A stretch of DNA of 64,000 nucleotides, taken from contig DATJBZ010000029.1 in the NCBI GenBank assembly GCA_035515075.1, forward strand, positions 62,001 to 126,000. Direction: 5' to 3'. The notes below the pieces were generated by a model, which saw nothing but the letters and a program-made list of their open reading frames with translations, searched no databases and was not told the DNA's origin. Made by a program: the position numbers and the translations under genes. Source of the stretch: Moheibacter sp035515075 (GTDB taxonomy: Bacteria; Bacteroidota; Bacteroidia; Flavobacteriales; Weeksellaceae). Below, piece by piece: positions 55,680-64,000 of the stretch; position 1 is the stretch's first letter; every line of letters begins with the position of its first letter.

Positions 55680-56597
55680 TCAAATTTGATCGCCCAATTC
55701 AGATTTTGCGTAAGCCAAAATCCCTGCTGTATCAAATGGCGAAAACCATCGCACACTTTCGTCTCTTCGGTACCAAGTCATTTGACGTTTGGCGTAGCGG
55801 CGGCTGTTCTTTTTGATTTCGTCAATGGCAAAATCCCAACTGAATTTCCCATCAAAATGATCAAACAATTCGCGGTAACCCACCGTTTGCAAACTATTGA
55901 GATGCCTGTATTCATAAAGCGATTGGGCTTCATCGATTAATCCATTTTTGACCATTGCATCCACGCGTTGATTGATGCGGTTGTAAATTTCTTCTCTGGG
56001 CAATTCCAGTCCAATACGAAGCGTAGTAAAACTTCTTGGATGGCTTTTTTGTTGGCGAAAACTGGAATAGGTTTGTCCGCTTCCTCTGTAAATTTCCAAT
56101 GCCCGAATGAGCCGCACAGGATTTTGACTGTCCACCGTTTGGAAATAATCAGGATCCACTGCTTTCAATTCTTGTTGTAATTTTTGTATGCCAAAATCTT
56201 TGAACTCTCGGTTCAATGCCGTACGGATTTCGGGATCGATGGTAGGAAATTCATCCAATCCCTCAGTCAAAGCTTTTTCATACAAGCCAGAACCACCGAC
56301 CAAAATCAGTGGATTTTTTGTTGGAAACAATTCAGCACACTTTTGCAAGGCATCTCGCTCAAAGTCACCGACAGAATAAGCATCAAAAATACTCAAATGC
56401 CCAATGAAATGATGCTTTGCTGCATTCAATTCATCTTCAGAAGGAAAGGCAGTACCAATTTTCATTTCATGATAAAATTGACGCGAATCACACGAAATGA
56501 TGTCCGTTTGAAATGCTTTGGCCAAATGGATGGCCACCGAAGTTTTGCCAATACCAGTCGGACCAATGATGCTAATCAGTTGGTGGGGTTTAGTCAT
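55680..56597 (-). CDS. miaA: tRNA dimethylallyltransferase
   Basis: 305 residues, normal size. P-loop GPTGIGKTSVAIHLA, SCDSRQFYHEM and LVGGSGLY match MiaA. It adds a dimethylallyl group to A37 of tRNAs reading UNN codons, making the substrate later used by MiaB and MiaE; miaE is also in this window. The start overlaps the end of the upstream YkvA gene by eight bases. Confidence 0.96.
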   Translation of the reverse strand: MTKPHQLISIIGPTGIGKTSVAIHLAKAFQTDIISCDSRQFYHEMKIGTAFPSEDELNAAKHHFIGHLSIFDAYSVGDFERDALQKCAELFPTKNPLILVGGSGLYEKALTEGLDEFPTIDPEIRTALNREFKDFGIQKLQQELKAVDPDYFQTVDSQNPVRLIRALEIYRGSGQTYSSFRQQKSHPRSFTTLRIGLELPREEIYNRINQRVDAMVKNGLIDEAQSLYEYRHLNSLQTVGYRELFDHFDGKFSWDFAIDEIKKNSRRYAKRQMTWYRRDESVRWFSPFDTAGILAYAKSELGDQI

Positions 56598-56931
56598 GAA
56601 TGATTTCTGCTTCAGAAAATTGTAGTGGATAATTGCGTGATTTTTCCCAAACCAAAAAACGATTCAATTCTTTTTTGAAATATTTCAAAGCGAAAAAGAC
56701 GACAACAGCATCATCTAAAATAATAGCAGGTAACAAATCAATCGGTGAAATGACATAAACCAATACCAAAAAACCAATCAATAAGTTGCGTTTTTTAGGC
56801 GAATAATTGCCTTGAAACCAATTTTTGAACAATCTAAAGTAAGCTTTCAAAAAGTCAAGAGTAGACAAACTATCTGTTTGTGTTTGGTTTCCGACCAAAC
56901 CAGCTATTTTAAATAATTTGAATTTGTTCAT
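56590..56931 (-). CDS. YkvA family (DUF1232) membrane protein
   Basis: 113 residues. DUF1232 core: LLIGFLVLVYVISPIDLLPAIILDDAVVVFFALKYF, read here as YVISPIDLLPAIILDDAVVV, with one or two membrane helices. Function unknown. It overlaps miaA by eight bases and is the first gene of that pair. Confidence 0.88.
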   Translation of the reverse strand: MNKFKLFKIAGLVGNQTQTDSLSTLDFLKAYFRLFKNWFQGNYSPKKRNLLIGFLVLVYVISPIDLLPAIILDDAVVVFFALKYFKKELNRFLVWEKSRNYPLQFSEAEIIHD

Positions 56932-57016
56932 TGTTTCTAGATTTGAATTCTCCTTAGAAAGTCAAAAAACATTCCACTTTTGGAAAACCAAATGTAGATT
57001 GTTTCATGTGGTTTTA

Positions 57017-57589
57017 CTATTCCTTTATTAACCGTTCCAAAATCTGGTGTACTTCAGCCTGGTTCCAATCCTTGGTTTTCGTTTCTCTGAAGACTACTTC
57101 ACCTCTTTTATTGATGATGTAAGTCGTGGGAAAAACATTGGGGATGATTTTTTTAGGCAACAAAGATTCCGCTTCATACACAGGCATCGTATATTGATTT
57201 TCCTGTAAATAAGGCACAAATTTCTCTGGTTTGTCTTGCATTGTCATCAACACGAAAGCCACTTCTTTTCCTTTGCTTTCATACAGTTGTTGAATGCTGG
57301 GCATTTCAGCCACACAAGGCGGGCACCAACTTCCCCAAAAATTCAAAAAAACAACTTGCCCTTTGAAATCTGCCAAATTGGCGTCCATCGTGCCATTGTA
57401 ACCTTTTAAATCAATGCCCAAATCATCATCATTCAAACTGAATTGACGGTCAGGCAATTCCACACTTGGACCTGTTAAAGTAGCATCATTAATTTTTGAT
57501 ACAAAAAAATCGCTGAGCGGTGTGAAAAAAATCAAAGCCAAAAAAACAAAAGCTACGCCACTGATGATGTATCCTGTATTTAATTTCAT
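57017..57589 (-). CDS. TlpA-like membrane-anchored thioredoxin
   Basis: 190 residues: N-terminal anchor helix (7-23) and a thioredoxin/AhpC fold with active site WCPPC. Cis-proline region VFPTTYI. It acts in the periplasm as a thiol-disulfide reductase. ATG overlaps the stop of the monothiol thioredoxin gene by four bases. Last gene of the long leftward operon. Confidence 0.92.
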   Translation of the reverse strand: MKLNTGYIISGVAFVFLALIFFTPLSDFFVSKINDATLTGPSVELPDRQFSLNDDDLGIDLKGYNGTMDANLADFKGQVVFLNFWGSWCPPCVAEMPSIQQLYESKGKEVAFVLMTMQDKPEKFVPYLQENQYTMPVYEAESLLPKKIIPNVFPTTYIINKRGEVVFRETKTKDWNQAEVHQILERLIKE

Positions 57590-58164
57590 TGCATCAATTC
57601 AAATAATTCATTAAAAATCGATTGTCCTTTGTCCTCATTGTACCAAAGTTGTACATCTTTATGAAACTCATCTTTGGGATAAGCCACAGGATCTTCTTGG
57701 AATTTTCGGGTCAATTCCATTCCATATTTTGGTCTGGGGCCATAGGTGAACATCACTTTGTTGTTTTCATCCAAACCAATGATGATGGGAATCGAGCGTG
57801 ACCCATTGGTCAAAAACTGATCGATCAATTCCAAATTATCGTCTCGCAATACAATTTTATGCTCAACGCCCAAACCTTCTGCCATGGCATTGACAACAGG
57901 TAAAATTTGCGCTGCATCACCGCACCATCCTTCACTGATGGTCAAAATCTTAAAGTTATTTTGAATGGATTTTAACTGACTTTTTTGTTCGTCCGTTAAT
58001 TGAAAAGTTTTATTGAGCCTTTCCATTCTTTTGATATTCAAATTGTAATAAGGAATGAACTCATTTTCTTTGTCCAATTGCTCCAAATCATGCAATTGAT
58101 CGTTCACTTTTCTCAAATAATCAGTGAAATTAAAACCATCCTTTAGGTATTGATTGAAATCCAT
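57586..58164 (-). CDS. Thioredoxin-like protein with a single cysteine (WCGDA)
   Basis: 192 residues, cytoplasmic (no signal). A helical N-terminal ~75 residues precede a thioredoxin-like fold with SEGWCGDAAQILPVV; the usual second cysteine is replaced by Ala, and this is the only Cys in the protein. Cis-proline in RSIPIIIG. A related family is widespread in Bacteroidota without a known role. Monothiol chemistry (glutathionylation-like, sensing or structural role) is inference. It lies between the desaturase and TlpA genes. Confidence 0.85.
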   Translation of the reverse strand: MDFNQYLKDGFNFTDYLRKVNDQLHDLEQLDKENEFIPYYNLNIKRMERLNKTFQLTDEQKSQLKSIQNNFKILTISEGWCGDAAQILPVVNAMAEGLGVEHKIVLRDDNLELIDQFLTNGSRSIPIIIGLDENNKVMFTYGPRPKYGMELTRKFQEDPVAYPKDEFHKDVQLWYNEDKGQSIFNELFELMQ

Positions 58165-58184
58165 TTGAAATATTTTTTATTGTA

Positions 58185-59162
58185 TTAATAAACCCATTTT
58201 AAACGTGGCGAAGTTTCTGGCACGACAATTCGTTCTGCAATTCTATCCAAACGATCGGGGAGTTTCATGATGAAATCTCTTGCTCTTTCCGCTTCAGCAG
58301 TCAAACTGGTGATTTTATCAATGTCCCACATTTTGATCAATTTTCGAATGATGTCCACATAATCCGCCGAAGTGTAAATGCCTAAACGCTGCGCCGAATC
58401 TGAAAAAATCTCAAAAGCACGCCCTATTGGTTCACCTGATTCTCGCACAAAATGCGCAGGCATCACGATTTTTAATTTCAACATGTATTGAAACGCCAAC
58501 ATCATTTCACTTGGATCGATTTCAAAAATTCTTTTAACAAATTCCGCATAAGCAATGTGGTGACGCATCTCGTCTCCAGCAATAATTCTACACATATCCG
58601 CCAAACTTTTCACGCCATAATCTTTGGCCAATTTTGCCACACGATGGTGCGAAATGTAAGTCGCCAATTCTTGAAAACTCGTATAAACAAAGTTTTTGTA
58701 AGGATCCTTGCTCGTACCAATGTCAAATCCATCTGAAATCAAATAATGGGTCGAAATTTCCACTTCGCGCATGTTGACACGACCAGACAAATAAAGAAAT
58801 TTGTTCAACACATCACCGTGTCGATTTTCTTCTGCAGTCCAAGCACGAAACCATTTGGACCAGCCATTTCGGTTTTCATTGTCCACGCCTTCAATTTCCA
58901 TGATCCAAGATTCATAAGACGGCAAAGCCTCTTCAGTAATGGTATCACCAATCAGTGTAATCCAAAAATCATAAGGCAATTCTTTGGACAATTCTCTTAG
59001 TTCTGTAATTTGATCGAAAAATTTATCTGAATGAGAATCGGGTAAAAAATCCGTCGGTTGCCAAATTTTCTCTGGACTGATCAGAAATTTGTCCATGTAG
59101 TCATCCACATCTTTGTCGATGAAATTCATTACTTCTAAACGTATATTTTCTTGTTTTGTCAT
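58185..59162 (-). CDS. Acyl-ACP desaturase (FAB2/DesA-like)
   Basis: 325 residues, four-helix di-iron fold. Ligand motifs EENRHGD and DEMRHHIA are those of soluble stearoyl-ACP desaturases. It puts a cis double bond in ACP-bound acyl chains using O2 and ferredoxin-like electrons, so it adjusts membrane fluidity. The plsC gene, one base upstream of it, uses the acyl chains for phospholipid. Part of the leftward envelope operon. Confidence 0.92.
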   Translation of the reverse strand: MTKQENIRLEVMNFIDKDVDDYMDKFLISPEKIWQPTDFLPDSHSDKFFDQITELRELSKELPYDFWITLIGDTITEEALPSYESWIMEIEGVDNENRNGWSKWFRAWTAEENRHGDVLNKFLYLSGRVNMREVEISTHYLISDGFDIGTSKDPYKNFVYTSFQELATYISHHRVAKLAKDYGVKSLADMCRIIAGDEMRHHIAYAEFVKRIFEIDPSEMMLAFQYMLKLKIVMPAHFVRESGEPIGRAFEIFSDSAQRLGIYTSADYVDIIRKLIKMWDIDKITSLTAEAERARDFIMKLPDRLDRIAERIVVPETSPRLKWVY

Positions 59163-59163
59163 T

Positions 59164-59898
59164 TTAATCTGTATTTAATTTTGATTGAATGCTTGTTTTA
59201 ACTTTATCCATTAAAACTTCAAAATCAAAATCTTTTGGGGAAATTGGGTCATGGATTTCTAATGAAAATGCTGTACCCAAAGTTAAGGGAAAAGTGCCAT
59301 CTTTCACGAGTTTCCATGAATTATTAATCGTAATCGGTACAATGAGCGCGGAGGGCGCATTTTTAATCAAAATTTTCAATCCCGTATCATGAAAGGATTT
59401 CAATTGTCCATCCCTGCTTCGGGTGCCTTCTGGGAAAATTACTGCTGATCTTTGGTGCTGTTCTATGTATTGTCCCAATTTTTTGATTTCAGGCAAAGCT
59501 TGCCGTGGATCTTTTCGGTCAATTAACGCTGATCCTCCTTTTTTCAAATTGAATGAAACACTTGGAATCCCTTTGCCCAATTCCTTTTTGCTGATAAACT
59601 TGGGATGAAAATCCGCCAAATACCATTCGATAGGAGAGATGTCAAACAAACTTTGGTGATTGCTTACAAAAATATAGGTTTGCCCTTTTTGTAATTTCTC
59701 TTTTCCGTTGTATTGATAAGTTGTGCCCAAAAGCTTGGTGCATTGGATCAACATCCAATTCATGATTTTTACTGACTTTTGATGGCTTTTGTACCCCAAC
59801 AAATGATGGCTTAACCATTGGAAAACATGCATGACCAATAAAGTTAATCCAAAGAAAAAATAACACAATGTGCTCAATAAGTAGGACAATATTTTCAT
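59164..59898 (-). CDS. plsC: 1-acyl-sn-glycerol-3-phosphate acyltransferase
   Basis: 244 residues. N-terminal membrane helix, catalytic NHQSLFD (HxxxxD), FPEGTRSRDG (substrate binding) and VPITINNS. It makes phosphatidic acid from lysophosphatidic acid at the inner membrane. The stop is one base before the desaturase start and the start is 21 bases from the phosphohexomutase gene, as expected for an operon. Confidence 0.93.
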   Translation of the reverse strand: MKILSYLLSTLCYFFFGLTLLVMHVFQWLSHHLLGYKSHQKSVKIMNWMLIQCTKLLGTTYQYNGKEKLQKGQTYIFVSNHQSLFDISPIEWYLADFHPKFISKKELGKGIPSVSFNLKKGGSALIDRKDPRQALPEIKKLGQYIEQHQRSAVIFPEGTRSRDGQLKSFHDTGLKILIKNAPSALIVPITINNSWKLVKDGTFPLTLGTAFSLEIHDPISPKDFDFEVLMDKVKTSIQSKLNTD

Positions 59899-59919
59899 TG
59901 TAAAAAACTAATTCGGTGA

Positions 59920-61629
59920 TTAATTGAATTCTTTTTTTAGGTTTTCAATCTTATTTTCTAATGCTTTTTTAACGGTTTCAAAATCTTCTATTTTTTCCAA
60001 AGATGATTTGACTGAAAAATAAAATTTGATCTTAGGTTCAGTTCCAGAAGGACGTGCAGCGATTTTACTGCCATCTTCTGTGTAGAAAATCAAAACATTC
60101 GACTTTGGAATGTCGATTTCAGTTTTAGCTCCAGTCAATAAATCCGTTGAAATGGATGTTTGGAAATCATCCAAACGAATGACTTTTGAGCCGCCAAAAT
60201 TCAAAGGTGGATTCTCTCTGTAATTGGCCATCATTTGCCGAATTTCTTCCGCACCTTCTTTTCCAGTTCGAACGACAGAAACCAAATCTTCCAAATAAAA
60301 AGAGGTTTTCAAATAAATGTTCAACAATTCTTCAAAAAAACTGCTGTTGTTGGCTTTTGCTTGAGCCGCAATTTCACAAGCCAAAAGGGTAGAGGTCACC
60401 GAATCTTTGTCACGAATGAAATCTCCGACCATGAACCCAAAGCTTTCTTCACCACCACCGATGAATTGTTGCTTTCCTTCTGCGTTTTTGATCATGTCAG
60501 CAATCCATTTGAATCCTGTCAAACCAACTTTGCATTCGACTTGGTACAAATCAGCAATTTCAAAGAAAACATCAGAACTCACAATGGTCGAACCGATGAA
60601 TTCATTGCCGTTCATGCCATTCTTTTGTTGTTGTTTCAATAAATAATCAACAAAAACCGCATTGGTTTGATTGCCGTTGAGTAGAATCATTTTTCCATTC
60701 AAATCACGAACAGCAATGCCCAAACGATCGGCATCAGGATCGGTTCCAATCACAATGTCCGCTTGAATTTCCTCTGCCAAATCCAACGCCATTTTCAAAG
60801 CGGCTGGTTCTTCTGGATTGGGCGAATCCACCGTTGGGAATTCTCCACTCGGATTTGCCTGTGCTTCAACCACGTGAACTTGTGTAAACCCCGCCTTTTT
60901 CAAAGCTTCTGGTGTGATCGCTATCGCCGTTCCATGGATCGGTGTAAATACGATTTTCACGTCTTTTTTTCCTTCATCTGAAAAACCAACGGCATTCATG
61001 GACGCTTCAATAAAAGCTTGATCCATTGCTTTGCCGATGAATTCCAACAAATCAGGCTTTCCTTGGAATAAAATGTCTTTGGCTTGAATTTTATGCACTT
61101 CCGCAATGATTTCCGCATCCTGCGGAGGAACAATTTGTCCACCATCTTTCCAATACAATTTGAAACCATTGTATTCGGGTGGATTGTGCGAAGCCGTCAA
61201 AACGATGCCTGCATCACATTGTAAATGACGCACAGCAAAAGACAATTCTGGCGTCGGACGAAAACTTTCAAACAAATACACTTTGATGTTGTTGGCAGTC
61301 AAAATTTCGGCAACAATTCTGGCAAAAACATCCGAATTGTTGCGCACATCATAAGCGATGGCGACTGATTTGTCCTTTTCAGGGAATTGTTCATTCAAAT
61401 AATTGGACAAACCTTGGGTCGCTGCACCCAAAGTATAGCGATTGATTCGGTTGGTGCCCACGCCCATAATGCCGCGCATGCCACCGGTGCCAAATTCCAA
61501 ATCTTTGTAAAATGCATCTTCTAAAAGGGCTGGATTTTTCTCCATCAAAAGTTGCACTTCATTTTTCGTTTTTTCGTCGTAAGGGGCTTGGAGCCACAAT
61601 TGTGCTCTATCGTTGATCGTCTTGTTCAT
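59920..61629 (-). CDS. Phosphoglucomutase/phosphomannomutase family enzyme
   Basis: 569 residues with the four-domain alpha-D-phosphohexomutase layout. Catalytic serine in LTASHNPPEYNG, Mg2+ site GTDPDADRLGIA, sugar loop GGEESFGF, phosphate loop RPSGTEPKIKFYF. It moves phosphate between C1 and C6 of glucose or mannose, feeding nucleotide sugars and glycogen. Seven bases from the DUF2807 gene and in the same operon. Confidence 0.95.
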   Translation of the reverse strand: MNKTINDRAQLWLQAPYDEKTKNEVQLLMEKNPALLEDAFYKDLEFGTGGMRGIMGVGTNRINRYTLGAATQGLSNYLNEQFPEKDKSVAIAYDVRNNSDVFARIVAEILTANNIKVYLFESFRPTPELSFAVRHLQCDAGIVLTASHNPPEYNGFKLYWKDGGQIVPPQDAEIIAEVHKIQAKDILFQGKPDLLEFIGKAMDQAFIEASMNAVGFSDEGKKDVKIVFTPIHGTAIAITPEALKKAGFTQVHVVEAQANPSGEFPTVDSPNPEEPAALKMALDLAEEIQADIVIGTDPDADRLGIAVRDLNGKMILLNGNQTNAVFVDYLLKQQQKNGMNGNEFIGSTIVSSDVFFEIADLYQVECKVGLTGFKWIADMIKNAEGKQQFIGGGEESFGFMVGDFIRDKDSVTSTLLACEIAAQAKANNSSFFEELLNIYLKTSFYLEDLVSVVRTGKEGAEEIRQMMANYRENPPLNFGGSKVIRLDDFQTSISTDLLTGAKTEIDIPKSNVLIFYTEDGSKIAARPSGTEPKIKFYFSVKSSLEKIEDFETVKKALENKIENLKKEFN

Positions 61630-61636
61630 TTGTTAC

Positions 61637-62341
61637 TTATTTTTGTTGAATGACCGCTTGGTCTTTCTCAGTCGTATTCTTTTTGGGATTTCCACTGTAA
61701 AAAACTCGGGCATTGTCCGTCGCTTTTCCTTCCAAAGTTTTCATCGCATACACCGACAATTGACTGCTTTTTTTGGTTTTGAATTCCACATCTACCGCTT
61801 GCAATTGAGACAAATTCGCATTAGACTCATCATTTGCATTCACTTTCAAATGAATTACAGTCCCACTCATTTGAACATTGCTTTGGTCGGCCAATTCGAT
61901 GTTTAAATTTTTAATTTCTGAAAAGGTTTGGGTCAAATGACTCGCATCGCGCAATTGTATGGTCATCTCTTCTGCCTTCAAAGTACCCGCCGTTTTCAAC
62001 TGGGTTTTTCCATTCAAGGAGATTTTATGTAAAATCGGAGAATAATACACATGGACATTGTACAAACTCGACTTTTTCACTTGCGCATTTTCGTTGATAT
62101 TCAAGGCCGCTTTTTTGGTATTGAACACCAAATTATCAATGATGTTTTGGTGGGACTCTACCACGATTTTCGCATCTTCTGATGGAATCAAGGTGACTTC
62201 ACAATGGCAATCAATGGACAGCTGCTCAAATACATCCACAGCAAAGGTCTGTTCGATATTTGCCATTCCTTCTCCTTCAATTTTTGATTGACATGAAAGA
62301 AGGGATGCGCTGACAATCAATGATAATGCGATTTTTTTCAT
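61637..62341 (-). CDS. DUF2807 lipoprotein
   Basis: 234 residues. Lipobox LLSC (acylated Cys17), then a DUF2807 'head GIN' beta-helix type fold with repeats such as LSINGKTQLKTAGTLKAEEM and LADQSNVQMSGTV. Family role unknown; such proteins are mostly anchored in the envelope. Its ATG overlaps the GT2 stop by four bases, and phosphohexomutase follows after seven. Confidence 0.85.
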   Translation of the reverse strand: MKKIALSLIVSASLLSCQSKIEGEGMANIEQTFAVDVFEQLSIDCHCEVTLIPSEDAKIVVESHQNIIDNLVFNTKKAALNINENAQVKKSSLYNVHVYYSPILHKISLNGKTQLKTAGTLKAEEMTIQLRDASHLTQTFSEIKNLNIELADQSNVQMSGTVIHLKVNANDESNANLSQLQAVDVEFKTKKSSQLSVYAMKTLEGKATDNARVFYSGNPKKNTTEKDQAVIQQK

Positions 62342-63315
62342 GAGTTTATTTTTTGGTTAAAATTCAAAGTATCTCGGATTTCAAATTCGTTTTTATTCTT
62401 TTTAGAACGCACCAAAATTTCGCCTAAAAAGCCAGCCAAAAACATTTGCGTTCCCAACATCATGGTCGTCAATGCGATATAAAAAAATGGATTATCGGTA
62501 ATCAATCGGGCGTTCTTTTCTGCGATATACACCTTGAATAATTTGTCCAATCCCAAATACAACGCCGATAGAAATCCGATGACAAACATGATGGTGCCCA
62601 AGGCGCCAAATAGGTGCATGGGTTTGTTGCCGAATTTTGAAATGAAGGAAAGCGTGATCAAATCCAAAAAACCATTGACAAATCGGCTGTTGCCAAATTT
62701 TGAATGTCCATGCTTTCGGGCTTGGTGTTTTACTTTTTTCTCTACAATCCGTTCAAATCCTAAATTTTTAGCCAAAACAGGAATGTAACGGTGCATGTCA
62801 CCATGCAATTGAATTTCTTGTGCGACTTCAGTTCTGTACGCCTTCAATCCACAATTGAAATCATGCAATTCCAATCCTGAAACCTTTCTGGCAACTGCAT
62901 TGAATAATTTTGAAGGAAAGTTTTTGGTGAATTTAGGGTCTTGTCGGTTCTGTTTCCAACCCGAAACGATGTCGGCGTTTTTGGTCTGCAAAACGTCAAT
63001 TAAACCAGGGATTTCTTCCGGAAAATCCTGTAAATCCGCATCCATGGTGATCAAGTGTTTTCCTTTGGCTTCTTTGAAAGCCGCCATGAAAGCTTGTGAT
63101 TTGCCATAATTTTTTCTAAAACGAATGCCTTTGATTTCAGGATGGGCTTCAGATAAAAACTCAATGATTTGCCAAGAATGATCGGTGCTGCCATCGTCTA
63201 CAAAGATTACTTCAAATTGATAGCCCTGATTTTGACAAACTGTTTTGATCCGATGAAATAATTCTTCAATCGAATCTTGTTCATTCAGCAAAGGAATTAC
63301 GATAGATACATCCAT
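62338..63315 (-). CDS. GT2 glycosyltransferase with C-terminal membrane helices (GtrB/ArnC-like)
   Basis: 325 residues. GT-A domain: SIVIPLLNEQDSIEEL, VDDGSTDHSW, DADLQDFPEEI; then two membrane helices (about 235-260 and 275-300). Typical of polyprenyl-phosphate sugar synthases such as GtrB, ArnC and DPM1, which load a sugar onto a lipid carrier for use outside the cytoplasm. Overlaps neighbours on both sides (1 and 4 bases). Confidence 0.92.
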   Translation of the reverse strand: MDVSIVIPLLNEQDSIEELFHRIKTVCQNQGYQFEVIFVDDGSTDHSWQIIEFLSEAHPEIKGIRFRKNYGKSQAFMAAFKEAKGKHLITMDADLQDFPEEIPGLIDVLQTKNADIVSGWKQNRQDPKFTKNFPSKLFNAVARKVSGLELHDFNCGLKAYRTEVAQEIQLHGDMHRYIPVLAKNLGFERIVEKKVKHQARKHGHSKFGNSRFVNGFLDLITLSFISKFGNKPMHLFGALGTIMFVIGFLSALYLGLDKLFKVYIAEKNARLITDNPFFYIALTTMMLGTQMFLAGFLGEILVRSKKNKNEFEIRDTLNFNQKINS

Positions 63316-63854
63316 TAGACCCGTCTATTTTTAAAGAATGTGGCAAAAATAAACGAAATCATCAAATAGTAAAAAAGTACAACGGCAAACGAAATGAAAA
63401 ACACTTTTAGCGTAAACATATTGATGCTGCTGTCAAACATTTGCTGCACGATGGCTTCATTTTTCTCCATAAATTCAGGGTTGGGGTTGGCGGTCATCAA
63501 ATCGTACCAACCTCTTTGAAGACTGTCTTCTGCCCAACTTCCAATGGTGTTGAAGAAAATAAAGATGGAACCCAAACTCAAAAACCCACCGATGAACATT
63601 GTCAAAAAACTCATTCGCCAAGCCTGCCCAAATTCTAAAACTTGTTTTCTTGCTGTCGAAAAAACAGTGTAAAAAGCCATTCCCGCATACAGTGCTGGTA
63701 GGACAAAACAGCTGATCATGGCAGAATAGTTGAAATAATCCGATTCTGAAACGCTCCCTTTTGTTGAGAAATAATAAAACAAAAGAAAAAACAAAGCCAT
63801 GGTCACTACAAATAAAATTAAGCCTTGCCTGATGATTTTTTGTTGATTGTTCAT
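63315..63854 (-). CDS. DUF4199 membrane protein
   Basis: 179 residues with four hydrophobic helices, the middle separated by a ~40-residue loop (DSLQRGWYDLMTANPNPEFM), as in the DUF4199 family of Bacteroidota. Function unknown. The stop shares a base with the GT2 start. Confidence 0.85.
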   Translation of the reverse strand: MNNQQKIIRQGLILFVVTMALFFLLFYYFSTKGSVSESDYFNYSAMISCFVLPALYAGMAFYTVFSTARKQVLEFGQAWRMSFLTMFIGGFLSLGSIFIFFNTIGSWAEDSLQRGWYDLMTANPNPEFMEKNEAIVQQMFDSSINMFTLKVFFISFAVVLFYYLMISFIFATFFKNRRV

Positions 63855-63881
63855 TTCGCAAATGTAAGCATATAAAGCAAA

Positions 63882-64000
63882 TTATTTTTCTGATTCTTCT
63901 TCGAAATCGAGCGAAAGGGAATTGACGCAATAACGCAATCCAGTTTCAGTGGGACCATCATCAAAAACATGGCCCAAATGTCCGCCACAATTGCCACAAA
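63882..64000 (-). CDS. msrB: Peptide-methionine (R)-S-oxide reductase, C-terminal fragment
   Basis: Only the last 39 codons are in the window; the 5' part is cut by the right edge. The frame reads CGNCGGHLGHVFDDGPTETG, then LRYCVNSLSLDFEEESEK and stop. The CxxC (zinc), GHLGHVFDDGPT and catalytic Cys in RYCVNS are MsrB signatures. It reduces methionine-R-sulfoxide in proteins. It is the first readable gene of the leftward operon, 27 bases before DUF4199. Confidence 0.93.
   Translation of the reverse strand, partial: CGNCGGHLGHVFDDGPTETGLRYCVNSLSLDFEEESEK

Overview
The window is an AT-rich chromosomal segment from a member of the Bacteroidota, most likely Flavobacteriales (inference). Support for this includes two clear type IX secretion (T9SS) sorting-domain proteins plus an Omp28-like third, DUF6029/DUF4846/DUF4199/PrcB-type families, OstA-like protein, a trimeric SdhCAB, and promoters that repeatedly match the Bacteroidota -33/-7 pattern (TTTG, about 17-23 bases, TAnnTTTG) with leaders of about 20 bases and little Shine-Dalgarno sequence. 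There is no prophage, IS element, CRISPR array, rRNA or plasmid signature. One tRNA, tRNA-Lys(UUU), is present.

Layout. 1-1.4 kb: end of selO and an SDR oxidoreductase. 1.4-7.4 kb: an envelope redox cluster with TlpA thioredoxin, DUF6029 beta-barrel, Omp28-like T9SS protein, a small T9SS protein and a divergent Omp28-like lipoprotein. 7.4-12.6 kb: cinA-lipA, a zinc-ribbon protein, a sodium/solute symporter, recR and tRNA-Lys. 12.6-17.8 kb: dnaK, a phosphate-selective-type porin, a PhnA-domain protein and miaE. 17.8-26.1 kb: glycosyltransferase, FUSC membrane protein, GNAT-nitrilase fusion, AraC regulator and an S9A peptidase. 27-31 kb: a histidine kinase / response regulator pair followed by a processive-type GT2 glycosyltransferase, with several unusual regulatory sequences. 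31-39 kb: DUF488, pirin, acs, aminotransferase, lipoprotein, OstA-like protein and Fur. 39-42.5 kb: a small orphan gene with a structured, S-box-like leader, then nrdB-nrdA. 42.5-49 kb: lipoproteins, cysteine desulfurase, CvpA, acyl-CoA dehydrogenase, Crp/Fnr regulator, second pirin. 49-55.7 kb: a T9SS HAF-repeat protein, DUF808, sdhCAB and beta-carbonic anhydrase. 55.7-64 kb: miaA, YkvA, and a tightly packed leftward operon for envelope lipid, sugar and redox functions (TlpA, monothiol thioredoxin, acyl-ACP desaturase, PlsC, phosphohexomutase, DUF2807, GT2, DUF4199, msrB).

Most of the window is ordinary core genome. The parts that deserve attention are (i) an S-box-like leader at 39301-39480 (minus strand) ahead of an unrecognised 95-residue protein, (ii) the Omp28/TlpA/DUF6029 cluster, in which two neighbouring exported proteins each carry a single similar C-x-x-G-V-C cysteine pair, and (iii) the two-component/GT2 locus, where a 17-bp palindrome, a 14-codon leader ORF, a 40-bp nested dyad and a structured terminal RNA surround three genes. 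All functions are assigned by reading motifs; no database search was run.
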